The notes: generated from the letters alone by a model not told the origin. A stretch of DNA of 7,766 nucleotides from an uncultured Planctomycetaceae bacterium (GCA_903921605.1 CAIXQV010000984.1:1-7766), one strand, 5' to 3'; counted from the first letter of the stretch, positions 1-7,766 are shown. Made by a program: numbers and translations.

Positions 1-4
1 ACAC

Positions 5-1381
5 ATGACAAATCCTTCTGCAGAGTTCGCGCTACAGACACCGTCCGAAGAAAGGCTGGCTGAAGAAGCGCGGCCGCAGGCTGTTACGCCGCTGACGTTG
101 ATCCGGTTTCTGATGGGGCGGCGGTCTGCGATTCTGGATGTCGCGGCGAGTCCTCATGCGTTGGCGCTGGGTGGTGTGCTGGTTCTCTCGGCGGGATTCG
201 CTCGAGAATACGACGGTGAAGATCTGCTGCATGAACCGTGGCATCTGCTGATTCCTCATGGTGCGTCGCTGCTGACAGCGTTCCTGTTGTATATGCTGGT
301 TCGCTTGACGGGAATCGGGAAGAATCAGCATCTTCCGACGTTCTTTCGCGGCTTCCCGATGTTTCTCCGACTGTACTGGATGACGGCACCGCTCGCGTGG
401 CTTTATGCCATTCCCTTTGAACGCTGGATGAGCCCGGGCGATGCAACGCTCTGGAACCTGCGACTGCTGGGAATCGTTTCTGTCTGGCGAGTTGTGCTCA
501 TGATTCGCGTCATCAGTGTGGTTTACGGGGCCGCCCCACTCTGGCGAGTGATCTCAACGGTGCTGCTGTTTGGCGATGCGGTGATGTTGATCGCGATTCG
601 GTTCGTGCCGGTGCCGGTGCTGAACCTGATGGGCGGCGTTCGGATGACCGAAAGCGAACAGCTCCTGCAGACCACAACTTTTCTCCTGCAGATTGTCGGC
701 TTCCCTTCGCTGTTTATCCTGCTGATCATGACTCTGGTCCCGACAGCGAAACCGTGGACGCGAATGACATTTTCACAGCCCAGCCGAGTGCATGGAACGA
801 CATGGTTGTTGGCTGCAATATCGATCCTGATCTGGCGGTTCATCCTGCCTGTGACTCAGCCGGAGCAACAACGACGACGCGTGGCCGAACAATTGATCAT
901 GGCACAAGACTTTCCTGCTGCGTTCATGTTCATGTCGAAGCATGATCAAGCCGACTTTCCGCCGCACTGGAGCCCGCCACCGCATGTGGCTCAACCCAAT
1001 CCAGTGCCGCCGATCAATGATCTGATCGAAGTTTTGATCCAGGAATCTCCGACGGAATGGGTCCGCGCAATTTTCATTGAGAAATTCCGCAACACCACTG
1101 AACAAACTCTGACTCGGTATGGCTTTGTCAGTGACGAGCGGCTTTCGTCCACGCTTAGAATCCTTGACCGTCTGCCGCTTTCAGAATGGTTGCCGAATGA
1201 TGAGTGGCGCAGGGCGGAAGCGGTCGGGTTTCTTCGACAGCTTTCCAGTAATTCCAACCGAGCTCCGTCTGAGTCGGATAAGGCCTGCCTGCTGCGCATT
1301 CTGGACAAGTTGCCGCCGCAGGCCACGACTGAGAATCAACCCACAGATCCGCAACCGCTGGATGAAGCGAAAAGCGAATAG
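5..1381 (+). CDS. Multi-pass membrane protein of unknown function, probable planctomycete-specific family
   Basis: A 458-residue open frame that I cannot assign to a characterised family. About seven hydrophobic stretches can be seen, near residues 51-66, 81-101, 116-137, 150-175, 182-208, 224-246 and 266-282. They are followed by a soluble tail of about 175 residues (284-458) that starts with a basic segment (QQRRRVAEQ) and contains a Pro-rich stretch with DFPPHWSPPP (residues 317-326). From memory, similar FPPHW-PPP strings occur in uncharacterised planctomycete membrane proteins; I could not check this. The N-terminal 40 residues are polar, with no signal peptide ahead of the first helix. 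I see no catalytic motif. The ATG lies four bases from the window edge and the frame is open to that edge, so the true start may be upstream. The stop is followed by a 248-bp gap, so the gene is not tightly linked to the next one. A real gene with unknown function. Confidence 0.8.
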   Translation: MTNPSAEFALQTPSEERLAEEARPQAVTPLTLIRFLMGRRSAILDVAASPHALALGGVLVLSAGFAREYDGEDLLHEPWHLLIPHGASLLTAFLLYMLVRLTGIGKNQHLPTFFRGFPMFLRLYWMTAPLAWLYAIPFERWMSPGDATLWNLRLLGIVSVWRVVLMIRVISVVYGAAPLWRVISTVLLFGDAVMLIAIRFVPVPVLNLMGGVRMTESEQLLQTTTFLLQIVGFPSLFILLIMTLVPTAKPWTRMTFSQPSRVHGTTWLLAAISILIWRFILPVTQPEQQRRRVAEQLIMAQDFPAAFMFMSKHDQADFPPHWSPPPHVAQPNPVPPINDLIEVLIQESPTEWVRAIFIEKFRNTTEQTLTRYGFVSDERLSSTLRILDRLPLSEWLPNDEWRRAEAVGFLRQLSSNSNRAPSESDKACLLRILDKLPPQATTENQPTDPQPLDEAKSE

Positions 1382-1395
1382 CGGTGCTCTGTAAT

Positions 1396-1425
1396 TTGAC
1401 ACTGGAATCGGTGTGGCGGTTTAAA
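1396..1425 (+). promoter_or_regulatory. Candidate sigma-70-type promoter upstream of the wzz-like gene
   Basis: TTGACA at 1396-1401 matches the -35 consensus exactly. After an 18-base spacer, TTTAAA at 1420-1425 matches four of six -10 positions. It lies just after the stop of the preceding membrane-protein gene and points toward the wzz-like gene. If used, it would give a leader of roughly 170-200 nt containing the hairpins at 1506-1541. Planctomycete promoters are poorly defined and the -10 is imperfect, so this is only a candidate. Confidence 0.35.
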
Positions 1426-1505
1426 CGCTTGTCACGCCATGCGAATGACTGGGTTTCCATTTTGTAACGACCGCTTAACACTGGAACAGGCAAGTCGTTT
1501 CTATC

Positions 1506-1551
1506 CCCGCACAATCGCGCGGGTGTTGCTGGGAAACAACAGGACTCAAAG
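1506..1551 (+). other. Two abutting small hairpins in the wzz leader
   Basis: CCCGC (1506-1510) can pair with GCGGG (1519-1523). Immediately after it, TGTTG (1524-1528) can pair with CAACA (1537-1541) across a loop containing GGGAAA, followed by GGACTCAAAG (1542-1551). Each stem is only 5 bp, so either could be chance. The order GCACA, stem with a GAAA-containing loop, GGAC-CAAAG is faintly like the c-di-GMP-I (GEMM) riboswitch core, but the spacing differs and no convincing tetraloop-receptor helix follows. I annotate the structure only, not a riboswitch. Confidence 0.2.
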
Positions 1552-1629
1552 ATTTTCCGTAGATCCCCCCGCGCTCTGCAGTTAGCTTCGTGCGGTACTG
1601 ATCAGTTGAACCTCCCCAGGTTCCGCGCG

Positions 1630-2265
1630 ATGGATCAGCATGTACGTCTGAGTTTTTCGGGCCCTCCCACCATCGGGCCGTCCCTGTTCTTCAATGTGGT
1701 GAGTGAGTCAGAAAGCAGATTCGACGTGGCTTCCAAAGACCTCCAAATTACACGGACTCAGTCGACCCGACTTATTACGTCTCCAGAAGCCTCGGCAACT
1801 TCTGTGGGAGTTTCAGCCGCTAATCCTGTCGAGATTGTTGCCGGAGCCCTGAAGCGACAGTGGCTGCGTCTGCTGGTGGCAACACTTGTCAGCGCGGGGG
1901 TTGCCTGGGCGATTGCAACCAGCTTTGCAACTCAAAAGGTAACCTCGCGGCTCACGTTGTCCTCGCAGTCGCTCCCGGCGACAAGCCAGAACGTCTACAC
2001 CGCGCCGAACCCGAACGTGGCCGCGATGATGCTGAAGTCACCCAGAATTCTGCAAGCCGTGGTTGAACGACACAATCTACCGCCGGCTCACATACTCGCG
2101 AGGATGATCAATCCCCTTCCAAATCTCGCAACCTCCAGCATCGAAGTGGCACTCGTTCAGACCGATACGGACAAAGCCATCGCCATTCTGGATGATGTTG
2201 CCGGTGAACTCGTCAAGTCAATCGCTTCGGATCGCAAAGAAACACTCACGGAACACGCCGGATAA
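1630..2265 (+). CDS. Wzz-type polysaccharide chain-length/co-polymerase protein, 3'-truncated, probable pseudogene
   Basis: This is the N-terminal part of a Wzz/polysaccharide co-polymerase protein, the inner-membrane family that sets glycan chain length and in many planctomycetes is joined to a tyrosine autokinase. After a polar head of about 60 residues comes NPVEIVAGALKRQWLR, then one transmembrane helix (about residues 78-99). The start of the periplasmic domain follows, with the family-typical pattern of SRLTLSSQ, an asparagine-rich linker, MLKSPRILQAVVERHNL and a beta strand ending in DTDKAIAILDDVAGELV. The frame stops at residue 211. Full members continue through a long coiled coil to a second transmembrane helix, and often a kinase domain, and all of that is absent. 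The last 20 bases overlap the 3' end of the opposing tagA-like gene. I chose ATG 1630, preceded by AGG at a 9-base spacing. A TTG at 1606 or GTGs at 1696/1699 in the same frame are possible. Family assignment is good; function of this fragment is doubtful. Confidence 0.65.
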   Translation: MDQHVRLSFSGPPTIGPSLFFNVVSESESRFDVASKDLQITRTQSTRLITSPEASATSVGVSAANPVEIVAGALKRQWLRLLVATLVSAGVAWAIATSFATQKVTSRLTLSSQSLPATSQNVYTAPNPNVAAMMLKSPRILQAVVERHNLPPAHILARMINPLPNLATSSIEVALVQTDTDKAIAILDDVAGELVKSIASDRKETLTEHAG

Positions 2266-2674
2266 CACGTGGCCAACGTTGCTCAATCTTTCGCGCTGCA
2301 TGTTCTGCAACGCCCGGTGCCGCACCGAGCAGATAAACAGTGCCACCACTCTTTGTTTCATTCAGAGCATGGAAAAGTGCTGGGACAAGATCTGACCCCG
2401 CCACACGTTCAGGCAGCGGATCTCGGAAGATTCGCGACGCGGTCACCAATGGCCATCCATCGGCTACGACAAGGGAAGCAGAACGATACGCTTCTCGCAA
2501 CGCCTCATTGGTCTGCAACTGAACCGCGTGATCCAGATTGGGAGTGACCACGTATCGACAGGCCCGCTCCTTTTGACTAATCCAGGATCTGAGGCGATTG
2601 ATCGCCTGATCCATGGTGACTCGATCAATGCGGATGCCAAAAATGGCCGACCGATCCTGCTCCCCGGACATCAT
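2246..2674 (-). CDS. WecG/TagA/CpsF-family glycosyltransferase, C-terminally truncated, probable pseudogene
   Basis: This matches the WecG/TagA/CpsF glycosyltransferases (GT26), which add the second sugar to an undecaprenyl-diphosphate-linked sugar. Visible family features are FGIRIDRVTMDQAI at residues 12-25, the VTPNLDHAVQL motif at 43-53 with Thr44, VVADGWPLV at 69-77 with the DG aspartate Asp72 (the expected catalytic position), ERVAGSDL at 89-96, and VYLLGAAPGVAE at 113-124. Homology ends at about QRWPRV (132-137), and the frame stops at residue 142. Full-length members are about 240 residues and continue with a PPF segment, a G-PKQE motif and a basic C-terminal tail that contacts the membrane; none of these is present. 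The start overlaps the stop of the sugar-transferase gene (ATGA, 2671-2674), a coupling typical of an operon. With the C-terminal half missing, activity is unlikely. Confidence 0.75.
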   Translation of the reverse strand: MMSGEQDRSAIFGIRIDRVTMDQAINRLRSWISQKERACRYVVTPNLDHAVQLQTNEALREAYRSASLVVADGWPLVTASRIFRDPLPERVAGSDLVPALFHALNETKSGGTVYLLGAAPGVAEHAARKIEQRWPRVIRRVP

Positions 2675-3492
2675 GCTGCCCCATCGCCATTGAGCACGGC
2701 CGGAAACGTCTTGAGAATGATCGCAAGGTCAGTCTTGAGGCTACGACGGCGGATGTATTCCAGGTCCAATTTCACCTGATTAGGGAACGCCAGCTTGCTG
2801 CGTCCAGACACCTGCCAGATACACGTCAGCCCCGGCTTGACCGCCAAACGCTGAAAATCATAGGCAGAGTACAATGCCACTTCGCTGGGGAGTGGTGGTC
2901 TTGGCCCGACGATGCTCATTTCCCCACGCAGCACGTTGATCAGCTGAGGAAGTTCATCAACGCTGAATCTCCTCAGAATTCTCCCTGGGGGCGTAATGCG
3001 AGGATCATTCATGATCTTGAAAGTTCGCTGATCAGCGTGTTCATTCTTATCGATCAGTGTATTTCGCACCGCTTCCGCATCCACAATCATGGATCGGAAC
3101 TTAAAGCAACGAAACTCTCTCCCCTTTTTGCCGACACGGACCTGGCTGAACAAAACAGGCCCACCGTCGTAGAGTTTAACCGCGAGTGCAGTGACCAGAA
3201 TGATCGGCGACAGAATCAGAATTGCTGTCAAACTGATGCAGATATCGATTGCCCGCTTACACACGACATACAGAGCATCTTCTCGAGAGCTGTGAACATT
3301 CAGTGGTAACACATTGATCGACGTTGGAGCGGGCTTGATGAGCTCAGTAAACGGTTGAGCGGAGTAGGCTCGATCCGCTGAAGGCTCAAAATCGGATGCG
3401 GAGAACCGTTGTATGAGTACGTCGAATCTCTGCTCTGGCATCATGGATGCCGAGCTATCAGGAGATTCAATAGAGATCGCAACTTCCGACAT
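2671..3492 (-). CDS. Undecaprenyl-phosphate sugar-phosphate transferase (initiating exopolysaccharide glycosyltransferase)
   Basis: A 273-residue member of the bacterial sugar transferase family (PF02397; WbaP/WcaJ/PglC type). It transfers a sugar-1-phosphate from a UDP-sugar to undecaprenyl phosphate at the cytoplasmic face of the inner membrane, the first step of exopolysaccharide or O-antigen synthesis. The hallmark parts are in order: KRAIDI (79-84), a hydrophobic membrane segment (about 86-107), GPVLFSQVRVGKKGREF (111-127) with KFRSM (131-135), NDPRITPPG (162-170), the Asp-Glu pair in DELPQ (179-183, the PglC catalytic dyad by family knowledge), VGPRPP (195-200) and KPGLT with Trp226. 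The N-terminal 75 residues are polar and lack the four-helix domain of WbaP, so this is a short, PglC-like architecture with an apparently disordered head. Start ATG 3490-3492 has no clear Shine-Dalgarno. It is followed by the tagA-like gene with a 4-base overlap. The gene looks intact, although its partner genes are broken. Confidence 0.93.
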   Translation of the reverse strand: MSEVAISIESPDSSASMMPEQRFDVLIQRFSASDFEPSADRAYSAQPFTELIKPAPTSINVLPLNVHSSREDALYVVCKRAIDICISLTAILILSPIILVTALAVKLYDGGPVLFSQVRVGKKGREFRCFKFRSMIVDAEAVRNTLIDKNEHADQRTFKIMNDPRITPPGRILRRFSVDELPQLINVLRGEMSIVGPRPPLPSEVALYSAYDFQRLAVKPGLTCIWQVSGRSKLAFPNQVKLDLEYIRRRSLKTDLAIILKTFPAVLNGDGAA

Positions 3493-4286
3493 CGCCGAGA
3501 TTCTTAAGCTGGGAAGAAAACACCCACGACCTCAACTGCAAATGGCAAGTCGCGGACCAAATCTGATTGGACTCACGTAAAGACGCGTTGTCATTCCCTG
3601 GAGGATCCCGCTGACAAGACATGTCCCCTTAATCCCAAAAAGCATTTAGCCTTCATCCAGAGCACAAGTCTGGGTGCGATGTACGCAGGTCACTGATCCG
3701 ATGGAACTCGCCCATTCATTGGTGTTTACCGGGATTCCACCGTAGATTCGGGATCGTCTTGCGAGACAGAGAATGGTCTGGACAAACTGTGATGCAGAGA
3801 AGCCACAGATTCGGTTGTCGACTGCTCATGTTTTCTTTCGCCAAATGTCAATCCCAGCGTTGGCAAAGCGAATATTGTTTCAGTTGCTTTACACCCTGAT
3901 GCGGCATTTTGACAACGTGAATGATCAAAGGGACAAGGATACTGAATCGATCTTCAGTAGTGATCATCGTTCGAGAATCGATTGAACGACGGCTGGCTTA
4001 CAGATCGAACGAACGCCTTTGGATCGCGAACGTCGCCCCGTATCGACGACAGGCGAATGAAGCACAAAAGCCTGACAAGATTGGGGCTCGGGACTGTGAG
4101 TGCCTTTCCGGAATGCTGCCTGTTTGCTCCCGATGCGGCACTTCCGTAAAGTGTTGAGCGGTATTCCACCTCGTCGGGTTTGGTTGAAACATGATTGAGT
4201 TGGGATGGCTCAACCAATGCCTACCGGGATTCCGGTGTCTGACGCCCTCGTGTTAACCCGAATTCTTTCCCACACTGAATCACGTT
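3493..4286. other. About 0.8 kb intergenic region between divergent genes, no convincing gene
   Basis: It separates the leftward sugar-transferase gene from the rightward flavoprotein gene, so it should hold both promoters. Short open frames exist on both strands (the largest about 87 codons at 3954-4217, minus), but they overlap one another, start without ribosome sites and show no recognisable domain. What can be seen: an inverted repeat TTGTCA/TGACAA (3588-3593 and 3612-3617), an 8-bp palindrome GACATGTC (3618-3625), a 12-bp direct repeat TACCGGGATTCC (3727-3738 and 4222-4233), and two inverted repeats shortly before the flavoprotein start. No tRNA, rRNA or CRISPR is visible. The length would also allow an unrecognised small RNA or a decayed gene. 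Confidence 0.6.
4180..4236 (+). promoter_or_regulatory. Tandem inverted repeats 50-110 bp upstream of the flavoprotein gene
   Basis: TTGGTTGA (4180-4187) is the exact reverse complement of TCAACCAA (4210-4217), an 8-bp stem with a 22-base loop. A competing inner stem, TTGAG (4195-4199) with CTCAA (4209-4213), uses part of the same right arm, so the two folds exclude each other. A second hairpin, ACCGG (4223-4227), GATT, CCGGT (4232-4236), follows directly. The position suggests an operator or a structured mRNA leader, but no sequence links it to a known regulator. Confidence 0.3.
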
Positions 4287-6428
<2,142 letters not shown>

Positions 6429-6816
6429 AGGAGTGCATTTCGACGATTCATGGACCGAAGAATTCAGCTCGCTGGCCAAATACTCGCCGTCATAAAGCTG
6501 CGTGTTGCCCATGTTTCGGAATCGCCGGGGTCTCGGTTATCAATGTAGCCGCCTCGTTCAGTCGAGACGAGTCCTTTCAGCTAGCCCAGCGCTGAAGAAA
6601 CTCTGGGCTGATCCCCACTACAACTCACCCATGCGGCTTGAAAATGGCGGCTGATATTGGCAACACAAAGTGCGTCGAATAAGGCACATCTCGCGGAGCG
6701 AGATGGCTACATTGGTCGCCACATTATCTGCCTGCAGATTACAATTCACCCTATCTGCCGGAACTCGCGGGTACCTTTGGTTCCGGTCGGTTAGCTACGG
6801 ACTCCCGGCTGTAACG
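6429..6816. other. Intergenic region downstream of the flavoprotein and nusB genes
   Basis: This lies between the 3' ends of two converging genes. I see no gene in it. The left half holds a 7-bp inverted repeat AGCCCAG (6583-6589) with CTGGGCT (6603-6609) and an alternative stem TTCAGC (6576-6581) with GCTGAA (6591-6596). The two share bases and cannot both form. Neither is followed by a T-run, so a Rho-independent terminator for the flavoprotein gene is possible but not typical. The right half carries the palindrome cluster annotated separately. Confidence 0.6.
6687..6786. repeat. Palindrome cluster, possible dispersed intergenic repeat
   Basis: Three perfect inverted repeats lie within 100 bp. 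They are CATCTCGC-GGA-GCGAGATG (6687-6705, 8-bp stem, 3-base loop), ATCTGC-CT-GCAGAT (6726-6739, 6-bp stem), and CCGGAAC (6758-6764) with GTTCCGG (6780-6786, 7-bp stem, 15-base loop enclosing GGTACC). The last one begins 31 bases past the nusB stop codon and could act as its terminator, although no U-tract follows on the minus strand. The first hairpin with its flanks (GGCA before, GGCTAC after) resembles, from memory, palindromic repeats scattered between planctomycete genes. Only this one copy is in the window, so repeat status is inferred. Confidence 0.45.
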
Positions 6817-7242
6817 TTATTCATCGTCAGCAGGCGTCGTGGCCGCGTCTTTGGGAATAAGCTTGTCCAGGATTCCATTCACAAAGGAACTGGAATTCTC
6901 TGTGCCATATTCGCGAGCGATCTCGATGGCTTCGTCGATGGCGACGGCGGCCGGAGTGCCCATTTTTGTCATCTCGTAAAGCCCCATCCGCAGGACATTG
7001 CGGTCCGTTGGAGGCATCCGCTCTACTCGCCAATTTACGGCAGTTTTTCGCAGCACTTCATCCAGTTGGTCACGGTTTGCGCAGACGCCACTGAACAGCA
7101 TCCAGGCAAAATCGCGGAGCGGTGTTTCCGTGAATTGCTTGCGCATGTCGATCTGAATCCGGGTCTTGTCGGCGTCAGGATTCTGGTCCACAAGATACAA
7201 CATTTGCAGCACAAAACGGCGTGCCTCAGATCGTCCAGCCAT
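6817..7242 (-). CDS. nusB: Transcription antitermination factor NusB
   Basis: A 141-residue protein, close to the usual NusB length (139 in E. coli). NusB with NusE/S10 binds the boxA element of rRNA leader transcripts and supports antitermination and rRNA folding in the cytoplasm. Family motifs run end to end: GRSEARRFVLQMLY (3-16, the RNA-binding N-terminal helix), WMLFSGV (47-53), NWRVERMPPTDRNVLRMGLYEM (70-91), AVAIDEAIEIAREYG (99-113) and FVNGILDKL (120-128). A short acidic tail TPADDE ends the protein. It is often found after ribH (lumazine synthase) in other bacteria, but here the upstream neighbour is a divergent sulfatase, so it is read from its own promoter. No Shine-Dalgarno is evident before ATG 7240-7242. 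The product assignment is secure. Confidence 0.96.
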   Translation of the reverse strand: MAGRSEARRFVLQMLYLVDQNPDADKTRIQIDMRKQFTETPLRDFAWMLFSGVCANRDQLDEVLRKTAVNWRVERMPPTDRNVLRMGLYEMTKMGTPAAVAIDEAIEIAREYGTENSSSFVNGILDKLIPKDAATTPADDE

Positions 7243-7254
7243 AGCGAATCAGGT

Positions 7255-7283
7255 ATGCTAAAAAAACTCGCCGCCAATCTCAG
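7255..7283 (-). promoter_or_regulatory. Candidate nusB promoter with very short leader
   Basis: Read on the minus strand, CTGAGA (7283-7278) matches four of six -35 positions. After 17 bases, TAGCAT (7260-7255) matches four of six -10 positions. Transcription would begin near 7248, about six bases before the nusB ATG, giving a nearly leaderless mRNA. This fits the missing Shine-Dalgarno site. The hexamer matches are modest and could be chance. Confidence 0.3.
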
Positions 7284-7341
7284 ATCGCGGCCTTTTCGTG
7301 TTAATCCGTCAAGATAGCACATCCATCCAGCCCCCACCACC

Positions 7342-7348
7342 GGAAGAG
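7342..7348 (+). promoter_or_regulatory. Ribosome binding site of the sulfatase gene
   Basis: GGAAGAG, eight bases before ATG 7357, is a good Shine-Dalgarno match and fixes the sulfatase start. Most other genes in the window lack a comparable site. Confidence 0.55.
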
Positions 7349-7356
7349 ATCTGCTG

Positions 7357-7766
7357 ATGAAGAACTCCCCACGCCTCTCAATTCTGATCACACTGATAGC
7401 CCTGTTTTCGCACGTCTCCACGCGAACGCCGGTTCACGCTGACCAGAAAACTCGGCCCAACGTCCTGTTTATCGCTGTCGACGACCTGAACCACTGGGTG
7501 GGACATCTCGGGCGGAATCGCCAGACAAAAACTCCCAATCTCGACCGGCTCGCCAAAATGGGAGTGACTTTCAGCAACGCACATTGTGCAGCACCAGTCT
7601 GTAATCCTTCGCGAACAGCGTTGTTGTCAGGAATGAGACCGGGATCGACCGGCGTTTATGACAACAACAATCCTTATGGAGGTTCCGTCACCGTTAAGCA
7701 GTCTCTGGTTACTCAGTTTAAAGAGCACGGATACGCAACGCTGGGGATGGGAAAGTTGTGGCACGG
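7357..7766 (+). CDS. Secreted Cys-type sulfatase, 5' part only (cut by window end)
   Basis: The first 136 codons of a sulfatase (PF00884), an enzyme that hydrolyses sulfate esters, in planctomycetes usually on sulfated polysaccharides outside the cytoplasm. Residues 1-28 form a signal peptide (MKNSPR, hydrophobic core to about 20, likely cleavage after VHA). The metal-binding start is RPNVLFIAVDDLNHWVG (33-49) with Asp42-Asp43. TPNLDRLAKMGVTFSNAHC (59-77) and the active-site signature CNPSRTALLSG (82-92) follow. Cys82 is the residue that a maturation enzyme converts to formylglycine, and Arg86 completes C-x-P-S-R. GMGKLWH (130-136) holds the next conserved Lys and His. The NHWVGHLG and GKLWH spellings are closest, as I recall, to iduronate-2-sulfatase-like members. 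The start is ATG 7357, preceded by GGAAGAG (7342-7348) at an 8-base spacing, one of the few clear ribosome sites here. The rest lies beyond the window. Confidence 0.93.
   Translation, partial: MKNSPRLSILITLIALFSHVSTRTPVHADQKTRPNVLFIAVDDLNHWVGHLGRNRQTKTPNLDRLAKMGVTFSNAHCAAPVCNPSRTALLSGMRPGSTGVYDNNNPYGGSVTVKQSLVTQFKEHGYATLGMGKLWH

Noticed and set aside
3909..3943. TTGACA followed by GATACT as a promoter for the flavoprotein gene
   Set aside because: The spacer would be 23 bases, too long for a sigma-70 promoter, and no better -10 is found at 16-18 bases.
3773..4217. Several 70-87 codon open frames on both strands of the intergenic region
   Set aside because: They overlap each other, have no ribosome sites and resemble no family I know. 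They are treated as chance frames, although a decayed gene cannot be excluded.
6670..7317. 215-codon open frame on the plus strand
   Set aside because: It runs antisense through the whole of nusB and starts inside the palindrome cluster. NusB motifs are unambiguous on the other strand.

Overview
The window looks like a chromosomal piece of a planctomycete (Planctomycetota). The evidence is the gene content: an exported FAD oxidoreductase with a golvesin/xanthan-lyase-type C-terminal domain, a Cys-type secreted sulfatase, and a multi-pass membrane protein of a kind I associate with this phylum. Few genes have a clear Shine-Dalgarno site and the base composition is moderately GC-rich. The assignment to phylum is inference from family knowledge. 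I cannot name a genus.

Layout from left to right. (1) 5-1381 (+): a polytopic membrane protein of unknown function. (2) 1382-1629: a leader-like stretch with a candidate promoter and small tandem hairpins. (3) 1630-2265 (+): the N-terminal part of a Wzz-type polysaccharide co-polymerase. It runs tail-to-tail into 2246-2674 (-), the N-terminal part of a WecG/TagA-type glycosyltransferase. Both genes are cut off before their usual ends at the same point, near 2255-2270. Upstream of the tagA-like gene, and translationally coupled to it by an ATGA overlap, is an intact initiating sugar transferase, 2671-3492 (-). (4) 3493-4286: about 0.8 kb without a convincing gene, carrying short inverted and direct repeats. 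(5) 4287-6428 (+): the exported flavoprotein. (6) 6429-6816: a non-coding stretch with a cluster of three palindromes, the first resembling a dispersed repeat. (7) 6817-7242 (-): nusB, complete. (8) 7357-7766 (+): the start of a sulfatase, divergent from nusB and cut by the window edge.

The three genes in 1630-3492 belong to exopolysaccharide or cell-surface glycan assembly. The sugar transferase would load the first sugar-phosphate onto undecaprenyl phosphate, the WecG/TagA enzyme would add the second sugar, and the Wzz protein would govern chain length and export. Their head-on truncated arrangement is what an inversion (or an assembly chimera) with ends inside wzz and tagA would leave, so the pathway is probably not functional from this copy alone. 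The flavoprotein, nusB and sulfatase appear to be separate transcription units.

I did not find a convincing undescribed system. The best leads are the wzz/tagA breakpoint, the structured leader upstream of wzz (a weak resemblance to c-di-GMP-I riboswitches that only a covariance-model search can settle), and the palindrome cluster at 6687-6786.
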